This document shows positions 42,878-53,019 of a DNA stretch of 64,000 nucleotides, piece by piece. Position 1 is the stretch's first letter. Each line of letters begins with the position of its first letter. The position numbers and the translations under genes were made by a program. The notes beneath the pieces are model-generated. The model was not told where the DNA came from. It saw nothing but the letters and a program-made list of their open reading frames with translations, and did no database searches. This DNA comes from Euglena gracilis (lineage: Eukaryota > Euglenida > Euglenophyceae > Euglenales): assembly GCA_039621445.1 (NCBI GenBank), contig CP154956.1:63938257-64002256 (forward strand), given 5' to 3'.

Positions 42878-43079
42878 CGCAGTGCCACGCCACGCCGCAC
42901 CTCCTCCTCCTCCTCGGCGACGGGGCGACGGACGCCGTGGCCGTCGTGGCGCGCGCGCTGATTGGCGCGGCGGGGCCGGGGGTGGGCGGGACCGCTGGGG
43001 AGGTCGGCGCGGCGGTGCTGCAGCGGCTGCCATTGGGGACAGCTGGCGTGCCCCGAGGATTCCTGCCGGCCCCGCCCGG
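42878..43079 (+). CDS. Solenoid-type exon, PHLLLLLGDGATDAVAVV
   Basis: Between GCCAGCCCAG and CCCGG|GTCCAC, phase 1 in, matching the previous exon, and 2 out. Reads QCHATPHLLLLLGDGATD, AVAVVARALIGAAGPG, then GEVGAAVLQRLPLG. Ala/Leu-rich and compatible with the end of the propeller or the start of helical repeats. An alternative acceptor at 42855 would give a different phase. Confidence 0.45.
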
Positions 43080-43539
43080 GTCCACGCCAGGAGTCAATCC
43101 CCCAAGGGGGATGCCTAAAAAGCGGTGCGGCACCGCTAGGGCACCGCTTGACACCGCTTGGCCGGGAACCTTTGGCCAGGTGATTCCTTTGTGGGAAACA
43201 TATGAAGTCACGTCTGACAAAATTATTTGATCAACCCGATCAATCACGCTTAAAAAATTGTAATGTATGACAACTTATCGTGCACACCATCAAGATAATA
43301 TTGCAACGACCACCCCTAAAAAAGCAAAGTTTGTCGTCAAGCGGTGTCAGGCGGTGCCCCAGCGGTGCCGCACCGCTTTTTAGGCATCCCCAAGGTTTGC
43401 GATGAGGCGTGTGACAGAGTGTCCTCCGCCCCCCTCCTACCTGTCCCCTTGAGGGACCCCCAGAAGGTCATTTCTCTGTCCGTCGCCTTGAATGGGATAA
43501 AAAATCCCCCCACCTACCACCCGCACCACTACTTAAGGT

Positions 43540-43800
43540 GTGTCTGACTGGGGGGGGGGGGGCTGACTGGTTTTTTCAGAGGGGTGGGGTCTGCCAGAAA
43601 GGGCCAAAAGTGCTCACTCGGCACCGAAGAGTTTTTTTTGTATTTTTGGCCAAAATCCTTTGGACAAAGTGACCGACCCCCCCCCGGGGGGTAGGGTAGG
43701 AAGTGGGTGACTGGTTTTTGAAAAGTGACTGACTGGTTTTTTTTTTTGAAAGTGGAAAGAAACCCCCGGGGTTGGTAAGCAATGGCATGGGTATGGTTCC
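43540..43800. repeat. Dispersed repeat family R3, copy 4
   Basis: GTGTCTGACTGG plus G run, GAAAAGTGACTGACTGGTTTT and GGTTGGTAAGCAATGGCATG at the right end, as in other copies. It directly precedes the array element at 43818. Confidence 0.6.
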
Positions 43801-43817
43801 AGGTCATGGGGTGATCT

Positions 43818-44428
43818 GGGGGGTTTCTGTAGGAGGAGGTTCGAGCTCGAACCTCCTCAAACGTTATCAAGCCCCCCCTCAGGGGGCTGATAATGTTCCT
43901 CGAACCCTCCTCGAACGACCTCGAGCGACGTTCGAGGAGGGCCTCGAACCTAACGAGGCAAAACTCAATCACAAAAAGAATTTATGAAGTTATTTGAAGG
44001 GATAGAGGTTGGGTTCTTATGCAAACAGCTGAACCCTTCCCACTCAACGTCGTTATATTGGCCTCTGCAGGGTACTCAGCGAACCCAAAGAGCCGCCAAA
44101 TTAGGGTTAAAATTTTGGGGGGGCCCGAGCGAGGTTCCCCCATGTGTATTAGAATAAAGGGTACCAGCTGGGTAGCTGGTACCCTGTAGGGGCCATTTAT
44201 CATGCAGTGTGCGATGATTTATGGGTTGGAAGTTTCATGGAGGAGCGTATGTTCGAGGTGGTTCGAGGGTCTCTCGAACCTCCTCAAACGACCTCGAACG
44301 ACGTTCGAGGAGGGTCTCAAACCTCGTCAAACGACCTCGAACGACGTTTGAGGAGGGTCTCGAACCTCCTCGAAACTGGTGTTCGGGGGCCCTCCTTCTA
44401 CGGTCCATCCCCCTACCGTAACCCTCCC
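43818..44428. mobile_element. Composite array element, shorter copy
   Basis: Same architecture as 26912-28526: left end GGGGGGTTTCTGTAGGAGG, short arrays of the CTCGAACGACGTTCGAGGAG unit (43840-43950, 44250-44400), and a hairpin core (44058-44195) with CTGCAGGGTACTCAGC and GTACCCTGTAGGGG. The right end is CTACCGTAACCCTCCC. The sequence between array and core (AGTTATTTGAAGGGATAG) also matches the long copy, so the core is part of the family rather than a later insertion. No clear target duplication. Confidence 0.7.
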
Positions 44429-45065
44429 AGGTGCTCCCCGGTCAGGGGTTGTAGGAACCCAGTCGGTGGGCAAAGGGGGGTAGATTTTTGACACACCTGC
44501 TGGGGTCGTGGACTAGAGTAACCAGTGCGTCGTCACGGTGAAGGAGACCCCCCCTAACTAAATGTATGTGCCTGGGCGCTTGGTGGCCGGTGTCATAAAC
44601 AAGGTAAGTCCCGCCAGGCTCCGGCCACCTCCACGTACACAAACAAAAAGGGCCAGAGGCGGACAACAGCGCCAGGCCAGAAGAAGGGATAAAAGGCGCC
44701 AAAAAAAAACAGCCGCAGTGCACACAGGGGTAGCTTTTTGACCAAATTTTGCCCAAAGGTGCCTCAGGTCGCATTTTTGGGCGACTGTTATGATTGTTCG
44801 GGCCCCCCACCTGGTTTTGCATCAAAGCCCGTCCTCTGGGATATGATGTTTCCAACCTCCATATCCACTGGTAGATTACCCAATAGCCAACAAATCACAA
44901 TTTTTTTGCATTTTTTTGCACATCTCAATTTGTCCTCCGACCCAGCCATGAGCACCTCTAGCCTCTGCTTGCTTTTCTGTCCGGGCGGGGGGGGGGGCGG
45001 GGGACCAACGCACAACACCCGCAACACATCCAGTATTTACGTGGACAGCCGGGGTGCCAGCACAG

Positions 45066-45232
45066 GGGCCCGCCGCCGATCGAGCGCGGGGTTGCGGAGG
45101 CGGGAGCGAGTGCGGCGGAAGTGGAGGAGGGGGGCGTGGGGCTTGTGTGGACGTCCGCGGCGGTGTTCGAGCTCCGCCTCCGGGACAGTGCCCGTCGCCT
45201 GGCCCTGGACGAACTGGAGGCCGGGCTGCGGT
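45066..45232 (+). CDS. Exon, LVWTSAAVFELRLRDSARRL
   Basis: Between GTGCCAGCACAG and CGGT|GTGGAG, phase 2 in and 1 out. Reads VAEAGASAAEVEEGGVGLVW, TSAAVFELRLRDSARRLA, LDELEAGLR. Vps8/Vps39-type proteins end their propeller with a strand such as LVx.T...V..L.....W..RI..L...G....AL, which this resembles: (lvWTSaaVfeLRLrdsarRLaldElEaGL). This is the point where a propeller would pass into helical repeats. Confidence 0.5.
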
Positions 45233-45503
45233 GTGGAGTCGCCCCCCAACAACAACAACCACAGGTTCCAACCTCCTGAGGCAGGACTGATCCCGGGTAC
45301 TTTGCGACTTCCCTTTTGCCACGGCCCAGGCTTGCCCCCCGCAAGGTCGCCGCACACTCCGTGGGGGGGATGGCCCAAGCGCTGGAATTACCCCAGAGTT
45401 GCTCACCCGGCCAGGGGGGGGCAACACAAGAGCACCGGTGTCGCCACACAAACTGGGCCAGAAGCGAAGTTAGCCATAAACACACAAGAAGCCTTGGCCC
45501 CAG

Positions 45504-45681
45504 TCGCCGATGGGGGCGTCCCGCCCCACCGCCGCCCGCCGGCGGCCCACGGCACGGGGCGGCTGGCCCTCACGTTCGGGCTCGACGCCGCCGCGCTGAG
45601 CGAAGTGGCGGCGGATGCCCAGGGCCCCCTCCGCCCCGCTGCCCGAAACCAATCCGGCTCAGCAGGGGGCTCGGGTGTTCG
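45504..45681 (+). CDS. Exon, LALTFGLDAAALSEVAAD
   Basis: After TTGGCCCCAG, phase 1 in; ends TTCG|GTAGGC, phase 2 out. Reads TGRLALTFGLDAAALSEVAAD followed by a Ser/Gly-rich end. The phase matches on both sides. Resembles the AL.LA....... segment of a Vps-type alpha-solenoid. Confidence 0.45.
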
Positions 45682-45909
45682 GTAGGCGAGGGCCCCCTGG
45701 CAGGGCGTGCTTCCAGCGGGGAGAGCTGTGCCAGGCGGTGTCCCCCGACGCACGTGGGGCGTGCGACGACGCGGTGTGAGGGGCGGACGGGCCGGTTTTC
45801 GAACGCCGGCCCGTCCTCCCCCTTTGTCCGGGACGCTCCCGTTCTGCTCCCCGTGTGTCATCCGTCGCGTCATATTCGTGGGTCCGCACGCCTCTGCCCT
45901 CCCCCTCAG

Positions 45910-46020
45910 CCACCGCCTGGGGCCGGGCCAGGCGTTCGCCCTGTACCGCCAGTCCGCCGCGGACTGCTGCAAGGTGGCGGCGCGGCACCTGGAGGTGGGC
46001 CAGGCGGGCGTCGCCATCGA
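45910..46020 (+). CDS. Exon, CCKVAARHLEVGQAGVAIEY
   Basis: After TGCCCTCCCCCTCAG, phase 2 in. Reads RLGPGQAFALYRQSAADCCK, VAARHLEVGQAGVAI, and ends at GTACCT in phase 2. Helical repeat character (AALYR.SA..CCKVAARHLE.GQ..VAIEYL). A GTGGGC donor 28 bases earlier is an alternative. Confidence 0.5.
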
Positions 46021-46245
46021 GTACCTCACCGGGCCCAGGCCTTCCCGCCTGCCCGCCCTCCCAACCCCGCCCCAGGGGTGGCCGGCCTGGGGGTCCATGC
46101 GTGGGTTACCCTGTCACCCTTCTTTGAAAGAACGACGCGGTGGTGCACTGTGGCGACCACCTTCTGCTGCCGACGTCGCGCGTTCCATTGGGGAGGGTCT
46201 CTGGGTGACCCTGCCCCCCCCCCCCGTTCTACCACGCTTTTCTAG

Positions 46246-48781
46246 TGTTTGGTGGGGCTGCCGGCGCGGTCTGTCAGCGATGCTCCAACAGGCAGATCGC
46301 TCCTGGCCAAGCACCTATAGTAAAAATGGCCGAAAATGGCCGAAAATGGCCGAAAATGGCCGAAAATGGCCGAAAATGAAATTTTGGGCTCTATAGGCGG
46401 GGGTCCCGAAAATGGCCGAAAATGGCCGAAAATGGCCGAAAATGGCCGAAAATGAGAAAAAATTTGTTGCAAAAATTTTCGAGGTTTTTTTTTTGCCCAA
46501 CAGTTTCTTTTTCCCGAGGGGCAATTTTCAGTGTGACTGATTCTTGTCTCTGTACAGCCTCTCTTCTCCTGCCGCCATGCCTGGCCCTGCAACACATGCT
46601 GCTCAAAGAACCACCTCCGAATGGGTTATTTCGGCCAAAGCTGAAGGTTTTGATGACATTTCAGAAAATTTTGTTGACACGGGTGACACTGGCATTTTTT
46701 TTTGTATATTTTGAAGAATTAAACCATTTTTGGATAATTTCTCCACTACACCCATCTTGGCCATTTTGGATCAATTTTTGCTATTTTGCACTGATTTGGC
46801 AAATATTAGGCTAATTTGGGTCAATACGAGCACATTTTTTAGCATTTTGGCCATTTTGCGCCATTTTTGGTGATTTTAGGCTATTTTTCACAATTTTTGT
46901 GGACACTGCTGGCGTTTTTGGGCAATTTTAGGTTATTTGAAGCCATTTTAGGTCATTTTAGTTGCTTTTGGGGGCTTTTCGGGGTCAATTTTGGGTTTTT
47001 TTGTGGTCCTTTTTTGGTCCGGCATTCACAATATCGGGGCGGGGTCCTCTACAAAAATACTTTAGACCGGCAACTGTGCCGTGGTGCTGCTCGTACTGAT
47101 GGTTCCTCTACCACTACTGCACCCGCATCCTCGCCTGGGACCCCACCACCGCCGCGTGCAGCTTCAACAGCCACTGCAAGGAGTTCCGCATCAAGAATGT
47201 CGTGTGGGTCGCCATCCCAGACATCCACCACCTGCTCAAGCTACACACCCTCCTCCACCCACGCGAACCTTTCCGCCCCGTCGGCATCGCCTCCGATGCA
47301 TGGCGCGTGCTGTACAAGGAGCTTGCCCGAATCAGCCGCTTTGGCACCAGCCCTCTGGGACTGCCTGTCACGTTATCACCCCAACCTCCAGCGCTCCTCG
47401 ACAACCGAGTGGTCCGCTTCGACCCCACGGAACAGCAACATTCCCATCGGACACTCCTTGTCTGCATCCCCTCCACCGAGGAGCGCCAGGCCCGCGGCAC
47501 CTCCGCGGACTGGGAGCGCCTGCTCTGTTTCGCCCTCGACGTGGAGAAGCGCACCATGAGCCACCGCATGCTCTGCGCCGTCCTCCACCGCGGCCTCCTT
47601 ACCCACGCTGACGTGCAGCTTGTGTGCACCACCCACACCCGCCGCCAGTCCAATTTCGGGTCTACACCGAGGACCAGCTGGCCAAGGTCAAGCTGTCCCG
47701 CGTCTATGGCCGCGGCCCCTACTGGGACGGCACAGAGCACTGCCATTACGAGATGACCACCAGCGGCTGGAGCTACCGCTCGTTCCACCTGCAGCCTGTC
47801 TACAACATCGTCCTCAAGGACCAGGCCGTCCGCATGTTCGACCTCTGCCGGCCCATCCCCCTGCACGCCCTCATCCAAATCAACATCGACACCGTGGAGT
47901 ACTGCGTCCGCCCCGAGCACCAGCACGCGGAGTGGGTGCGCACCCTCGAGAACCACCGCCAGAACATGGACGGTGCCGACACTGCTGGACAAGATGCACA
48001 TCTGGACAAGTTGCAGACATTGGGCAATTGGGTGAGCTTATTTGATGTCAATATTTCAACATAATGGGCCGATCACATGTTTGCTTGCTTTTGTTCTGCC
48101 GCTCAAGCCGAGTGCACTTTCTCCCAACTTCGCCACATCCAGACGGATGATCGTCTCAACATGACGGATGAAATTTTACATCAAGGCTTCTTGAAGTCAT
48201 GGATGTGTGCCATTTATGTTTTTCACAATGTCAATCATTTGTGAGAGTTTCAAACAAAAAATTCCTGCTGCGTCATTCGGCAATGTTCTCTTCATTCCGA
48301 TCGAATTCAACTTCCCACAACATTTATTTTTTTTTGTTTCTTTTGAAACCATTCAAAATAGAACCCCCCCCAAGTTTATTTTCCAGTTGGAGTTTATCCA
48401 ATGTTCGGAAAAAGAAGCTTATTCCCAAAGCCTTGCATTTGCATATTGCAACCAAAAACTCTTTGACCCCTTTAATCCCTGAGCACTCATTCCAAACGGA
48501 CCTCCTTGGATGCGTTCGCTTGATTTGTTGCTCACAACTACTTTCACGTTACATGAATGATCAAATGCATTGTTGGTACGAAAGGATTTTAAAACAATTT
48601 TACCCCCCACCTACAGGAAAAAATGGCCGAAAATGACCGAAAATGGCCGAAAATGGCCGAAAATGGCCGAAAATGGCCGAAAATGGCCGAAAATGGCAAA
48701 AATCGGGGGGTCAACTATAGGTGCTTGCTCCTGGCCGCGGCGGCAGGCAGCAGCAGAGCAGCTGCTGGAAGACCAGAGGCC
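46246..48781 (+). CDS. Predicted exon interrupted by the hAT element
   Basis: Acceptor CCACGCTTTTCTAG starts the exon at 46246 in phase 2, as required by the previous exon. The left part reads VWWGCRRGLSAMLQQADRSW up to 46307. The right part resumes at 48736 with RRQAAAEQLLEDQRP and stops at CC|GTCTGG (48781) in phase 2. Without the element and one target copy, 108 bases are open. If splicing uses GT at 46320 and AG at 48719-48720, 27 extra bases (PSTYSACSW) are added in frame. If it is not spliced, the frame would run into stops in the element. The helix-rich composition (AMLQQADRSW...AAAEQLLED) suits an alpha-solenoid. Confidence 0.45.
46308..48727. mobile_element. hAT-type transposon, 2,420 bp, with 8-bp TSD
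   Basis: Terminal inverted repeats CAAGCACCTATAG and CTATAGGTGCTTG (13 of 13) are flanked by perfect CTCCTGGC copies at 46300-46307 and 48728-48735. An 8-bp duplication is diagnostic of hAT elements. Subterminal regions carry many AAAATGGCCG decamers (46325-46455 and 48620-48700), the usual arrangement of transposase binding sites. The central part holds a GC-rich ORF and a hAT C-terminal dimerisation motif. A MITE of the same family is at 11425-11895. Confidence 0.85.
47100..48244 (+). pseudogene. hAT transposase, C-terminal motif recognised
   Basis: Two overlapping GC-rich frames (47100-47756; 47624-48064) and a continuation after one in-frame TAA (48062-48064) to the TGA at 48242-48244. 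The last part reads AECTFSQLRHIQTDDRLNMT, then DEIL, which matches the hAT dimerisation region (AER.FS.LK.IKT..RN.MSDE.L). The earlier parts (WVAIPDIHHLLKLH; WERLLCFALDVEKRTMSHR; WDGTEHCHYEMTTSGWSY; LQPVYNIVLKDQAVRMFDLC) I do not recognise. The frame change at about 47640 and the TAA mean it is either broken or has short introns; the best GT-AG pair near 48032-48107 does not keep frame. Confidence 0.55.
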
Positions 48782-48844
48782 GTCTGGAGTGTTGTGTGGT
48801 GTGTGGTGTGTGGTGGTTGCCACAGAGTTTGCAAAAGTGTGCAT

Positions 48845-49120
48845 TGTGTGGCCTTAAAGGGCGGGCTTTTTTGAAGAGAAAAAAAATGGACCGCCCTGTG
48901 TCCCAAAGATGAACAGGGCTGGAAATTAAAAAGGCGAAAAACGCATTTTTCTGCATTTCGGGTAAATACACGATGGTCTAAGGATGCCAGCATAATTTTT
49001 TCCCCCGACGTCGACCCGTTTTTGCCAAAAACATGGCCATTTTTCACCCATTTTTCTTGTTGGCTTTTCATTGAATGGGAAAACGGGAAAAGTTTTTTGT
49101 TTAAGAACCGCTGGTGGCCT
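48845..49120. repeat. Dispersed repeat family R1, copy 4
   Basis: GGTCTAAGGATGCCAGCATA, CGACCCGTTTTTGCCAAAAA and TTTTCATTGAATGGGAAAAC segments match the other R1 copies. It begins about 65 bases after the exon end at 48781. Confidence 0.6.
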
Positions 49121-49205
49121 CCCCATGATCCACGCTTGCAGAACCCACCTCGCATGTCGTCCCTCCGTGGTCCCTGCGGCCCCTGCCCCCGCACACCTGC
49201 TGCAG

Positions 49206-49365
49206 TGCTGCGTGTTCGGGTCCCCCGGGTCCACAAGCGCCACGGTCGGGGACCCCACGGAGGTCCGCTCCGAGCCCGGCGCCAGCGGCCGCAGCTCCCC
49301 GCTGGACTGGACCCCGTCGTCGCCCTCCGTCAGCCTGCGCCGCCTCTCCGGGCGGGGCAGGCCAG
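49206..49365 (+). CDS. GC-rich exon-like stretch, frame unsettled
   Basis: After ACACCTGCTGCAG all three + frames are open; one reads CCVFGSPGSTSATVGDPTEV and is rich in Ser/Thr/Pro. A linker exon of the large gene is likely but the frame compatible with neighbours (phase 2) would be Ala/Pro/Arg-rich. Confidence 0.3.
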
Positions 49366-49769
49366 GAGTCGGGGATTCCTTCAGTTGGAGTGAACAACTC
49401 TCCTAAGGGGGGGGGGTCCAGCCAGCTGAGAGAAGTGGAGCTGGGTGCAGGTCAGCCCAGCTTGGCTGAGCCCGGCATAGTTTTCTGTGCATTGAACTTG
49501 TGGGAAAATGGAATCCAACAATGTTGAGGATGGCCTTCTTGAGGGTGAGTATTTTGGCTTAGAAATCCCAACCCACCTGGATTTGAGCGTTTTTGTTATG
49601 GTTTGGGTCCATTCAGGTTCAACCCACTGGCTCAGCTGGCTGCCCCCCCCCCCCCAACCCTTCCTCCAAGGGGGCTCCCCCCTGGGGGTCCAGTCACTAG
49701 CCAAACCAGCTGTTTTTTCAGAGTGGCGGAAGAGTGGCAGCCTGGGTTTTGGCCCAAACCCCCCAGGCT

Positions 49770-50040
49770 TCTTTTTAAGGAAGTGTGCGCCACACGGGGG
49801 GGGAGGGCTGGGAGCTATGGGCCAGGGGTTAGGGCATTTTCGACCCCCCGCAGTGGGAGGGGGGGTCAGGTTTTGGGTGGGCAGTGCACACCCCCAAAGG
49901 CGCTGGGGCCCGAAAATGGCCATTTTCAAGGGAATTTGGCTGGGTCGACAGGCACTGGGGTCGAAAACTGACCCCCCGGGGGGGAGGGGGTGCCTTCTTT
50001 GGGCAGTCACCATAGCGCAAGGCACCCCCTCCCCCCCCCC
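49770..50040. repeat. Dispersed repeat family R2, copy 3
   Basis: Contains AGGGCATTTTCGACCCCCCG, GGTTTTGGGTGGGCAGTG, GAAAATGGCCATTTTCAAGG and GTCGACAGGCACTGGGGTCG, shared with 38460-38710 and 15945-16180. Confidence 0.55.
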
Positions 50041-50470
50041 CCCGGGTTGGTAAAAAGAAGCCTGACTGCCCCCAGGTCGGCAAAAGGTCACGAAAGTGAC
50101 CCAATTTTTTTGCCATTTTCTTCACATTTGTGGTCATTTTTCTTTGGATCTCAGAGAGGGCGACTCCACGGGGGGGGGGGGTGACTGACTGGTTTTCCGG
50201 GAAAAGTGATTGACTGGTTTTTGGGAAAGCCCCCCTCCCACCCATTGGGGGGGGGGGGGGCGGGGGGAAGATTGCTGGTCCCACCTTCGGTCAAAGAGTG
50301 TATGGCCCACCAAGCCGGCCAGTCCTTCGGAATTCCTTGGCTGGGCCTCGTTCGCTGATCCCCAAACTCCCAGACTCGCCCCACATGTCAAATTCGGTTG
50401 GGAACCCCACCGGCATTTCGGGCTGGCGGCGACCTCCCCCCGGGGTGACTCCTACCCGCCCTGGCGGCAG

Positions 50471-50638
50471 CGTGGCCTCCGCCTCCACGCCGCGGCGGTT
50501 CCGGTCGGACCTGTCCGAGGCGCTCTCCCCGGGCAGCGAGCTCGCCACTGCCCCGGAGGCCCCATGGCCCGCGCTGGCGTGGTTCCTGGCGGCCAACGCA
50601 GACTACGCCCCGGCCCACGCCCTCCCCCGCCTACTGCG
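50471..50638 (+). CDS. Solenoid-type exon, WFLAANADYAPAHALPRLLR
   Basis: Between CCCTGGCGGCAG and CTGCG|GTATGG, 168 bases, phase 2 to 2. Reads PRRFRSDLSEALSPGSELAT, APWPALAWFLAANADYAPAH, ALPRLLR. Clear helical-repeat composition; ANADYAPAHALPRLL is like the N..YE.AL.LL helices of Vps/clathrin-type repeats. Strong donor. Confidence 0.5.
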
Positions 50639-51019
50639 GTATGGCCTCGTGCTGCTGGCCCTACAGACAGCGCATGCCCACCGCTGCGTGCCCCTCCCCA
50701 GGGCGCCCCCAGCGACCGTGCCCACCTGCCACCACCGTGCCTACCCCAGGGAGGAGGAGGAAAGCGCAGCAAGTCCCATGCTGTTGCCGTGCACAGGGAC
50801 TGGGTCCGTGGGACATTGCCAAGGGCCCTGGGGGGGGCATGAGGTGGCCAGGTTTTCTCCCCCGGCCCACTGCGGTGTCCCCCCATCCACGGAACACCAG
50901 GGAGGGCCGGGCCGGGTCCTCATTTGGCAGGTGCCATTACCAATCATAGATTCAATTAGCATTGGTGTGGCCCCCCATTGATGTTGGTTTTCGAGAGCGG
51001 GTTGGTTGGTGGGTTAGGG

Positions 51020-51345
51020 CCACACCATTGCTAAACGTGTGTCCGACCCCCCCCCCCTGTCGGGGTGACTGATTGGTTTTTTCGGAGTGACTGACTGGTT
51101 TTTTTGCCCTCCCCCAATAATGGCCAAAAGTGACCCGAAAAATATTGGGGGGTTTTGGCCAAAATCGTTTGATGTTTAAGGCCATTTTGGCCAAATAGCA
51201 TAAGTGACTGACCCCCCCCCCCGGCGGGAGGGGTGGGATTTGGGTGACTGGTTTCTGAAAAGTGACTGACTGATTTTTTAAAGTGAAAGTGATCCCCCCG
51301 GAGGTCGGTAAGCAATGGTGTGGTGGGGCCTCTGGGCCCGGGGGG
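51020..51345. repeat. Repeat family R3, copy with inverted ends
   Basis: Left end GGCCACACCATTGCTAAACG, right end GGTAAGCAATGGTGTGGTGG (inverted). Interior GGTGACTGATTGGTTTTTTC, GGCCAAAAGTGACC and AAAGTGACTGACTGATTTTT. Together with 32795-33175 it shows that R3 is a family of about 330-380-bp terminal-inverted-repeat elements. Confidence 0.65.
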
Positions 51346-51454
51346 TGGGGGCATGGGTCAGTCGCCCTGGCATAAGGGCGGGAAACACAGTTTTTTAAAT
51401 TTCGTCTAAATTTTGGAATGGGTCCCCAAGCCAGCAGAAGGCAGGCATGGGGAG

Positions 51455-51579
51455 GTTCGGGGCCCTGCCTCCACTGCTGCGGGCCCTGCAGGACTTCCCG
51501 GACCTCACACTGACCCCACCGGGGGTGGACTTCCTGTTGGAGCCCGCCGTTCCATTGGCTGGGGCCGCCAGCGTTCCAT
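51455..51579 (+). CDS. Exon-like, ALPPLLRALQDFPDLTLTPP
   Basis: Reads FGALPPLLRALQDFPDLTL, TPPGVDFLLEPAVPL, ending CCAT|GTCTGG. A start at 51455 (after GGGGAG) keeps phase 2; a start at 51445 (after GGCAG) is the better acceptor but gives phase 1. Leu-rich helices suit the solenoid. Confidence 0.4.
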
Positions 51580-51959
51580 GTCTGGGCTGGGATGACTCCC
51601 CAGGCTCGCACCTGGGCTGCCATGCCCTCTTGGTCGGCCATAATCCCCCCCCCCTTCGTGCTGCCTGCCCGATTTCCCGTTCCACGGGCGTTATGACAGT
51701 ATGATGTGTGAGCCACATGACGTCCAAAGGAGTCATTGCATGTCTTTTTGAATTACAAAAAAAGGAGCCAATGAATTTTTTTTAAAAAAATAAGTCCACC
51801 CTTGAAACCCGGAGAGATCAGCTTTCACCCGAGCCTCTCACCACAGCCTGAGTGCACAATGGTTGTCTTGCGCATGTTGTGTGGGACGATGATTCTTGTG
51901 CGGTGTATGCATTATCCCCTTCTGTTCCGGGGCGTTTGGAATGGGGCGGCGCCGGGGAG

Positions 51960-52090
51960 CGGCCACGCGGCCCTCCTGCTGTCGCCCGAGGCAGACCGCC
52001 TGCTGGTGGACTTGAGTCCAGAGGAGCGGCTGCGGGCGTGGCTGGCCGGGTGCTGGGAGTGCCTCCGGGCAGGCCCGGCATCTGCTCAGA
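51960..52090 (+). CDS. Exon-like, LLLSPEADRLLVDLSPEERL
   Basis: GC-rich frame GHAALLLSPEADRLLVDLSP, then EERLRAWLAGCWECLRAGP. Acceptor either GGGGAG at 51959 or GAGGCAG at 51994. The AWLAGCWECLRAG helix fits the same protein; borders uncertain. Confidence 0.4.
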
Positions 52091-52299
52091 CTGATGGTGA
52101 CCGGTCCCCGCCTCCCCTCTTCTGTCTATGGAGAGCCCAGGGCTCTTTGCACGTAGCTGGCACGGTATTTTGCATTGTTAGCATGCTAAGAATGTTTGCT
52201 CTGGGTTGAGGTGGCCCAGCGCCACCATTGTGGTAACCACTGCTCCAAATTCCGAAGAACTGCTGTTCAATATGCCCCCAGACGACCCCCTTTCGGTTC

Positions 52300-52430
52300 C
52301 GCTGGACAGGGGGAGGGGCTGGTAGCACGGCCTGCCTGCGACGTGGCCCAGAGGCTGTCGTTCGAGGCCTCTGACACCCCCGACGCTCCTCTCCCTGCCC
52401 ACGGCCAGCCCTTTCCCCCGACCAAGGAAT
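52300..52430 (+). CDS. Possible exon, DVAQRLSFEASDTPDAPLP
   Basis: Frame VARPACDVAQRLSFEASDTP, then Pro-rich. Weak evidence, no confirmed donor; a linker exon at best. Confidence 0.2.
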
Positions 52431-53019
52431 CGAGGTCAGCGAGCGTGCGAAGGTGCGACACAATGATGAGCGGACCCACCGCCACCGCACAACCTGACAA
52501 CCCGCCCTTTCCTTTCCATTTCCGGCGGCGGCAGGGTCTCTCCACTTGGGGATTTGGGATTGGGGCGTGCCCAGTGGGCAGGCCTGGCCTGCTGCCGAGA
52601 GGCCTGGTCTCCCTCCGCAGGAGTGGCCCTCGTCCAGGGGCTCCAAGCACTGAAATGTCAGGCATCCCTTCGTCCCTCCCCCCGTGCTGCAAACCAGCCA
52701 CAGGCGTGTCATGTTGTGTCCAATGGTCGGAGAAGGGCTACGATGTTGCATCGCATTGGGAGGCCACCTACCCCCCTCCCAGGGCTGGGGAAACTGTCAG
52801 GTCCCTGGTACGACCAGCTTGTCATGATGGGAAGTTGTCAGGGGACCCAGCACTGTCCGACCTGTCAAGTGACCGTCCCCAGGATGAGGTATGTGTGCCG
52901 AACAAAGAGCCTGTGAGGGGACGTTCCCCCCAATGCTGACCTGCCCAACCCCCCCCCCCGGCCATCCCGTTCACAAAAACGCTGCTGCTGCCTCCCTCCT
53001 CCTCCCCCCCTCCGCGGCC

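Noticed and set aside
47114-48001. 295-codon minus-strand frame opposite the hAT ORF
   Set aside because: A GC-rich shadow of the + strand frames; the hAT C-terminal motif is on the + strand.
47624-48064. Family B DNA polymerase (Maverick-like) identity for the hAT-internal frame
   Set aside because: A vague similarity around QINIDTVEY to the polymerase DTD motif lacks the required second Asp and neighbouring motifs; the element is clearly hAT by its ends and C-terminal motif.
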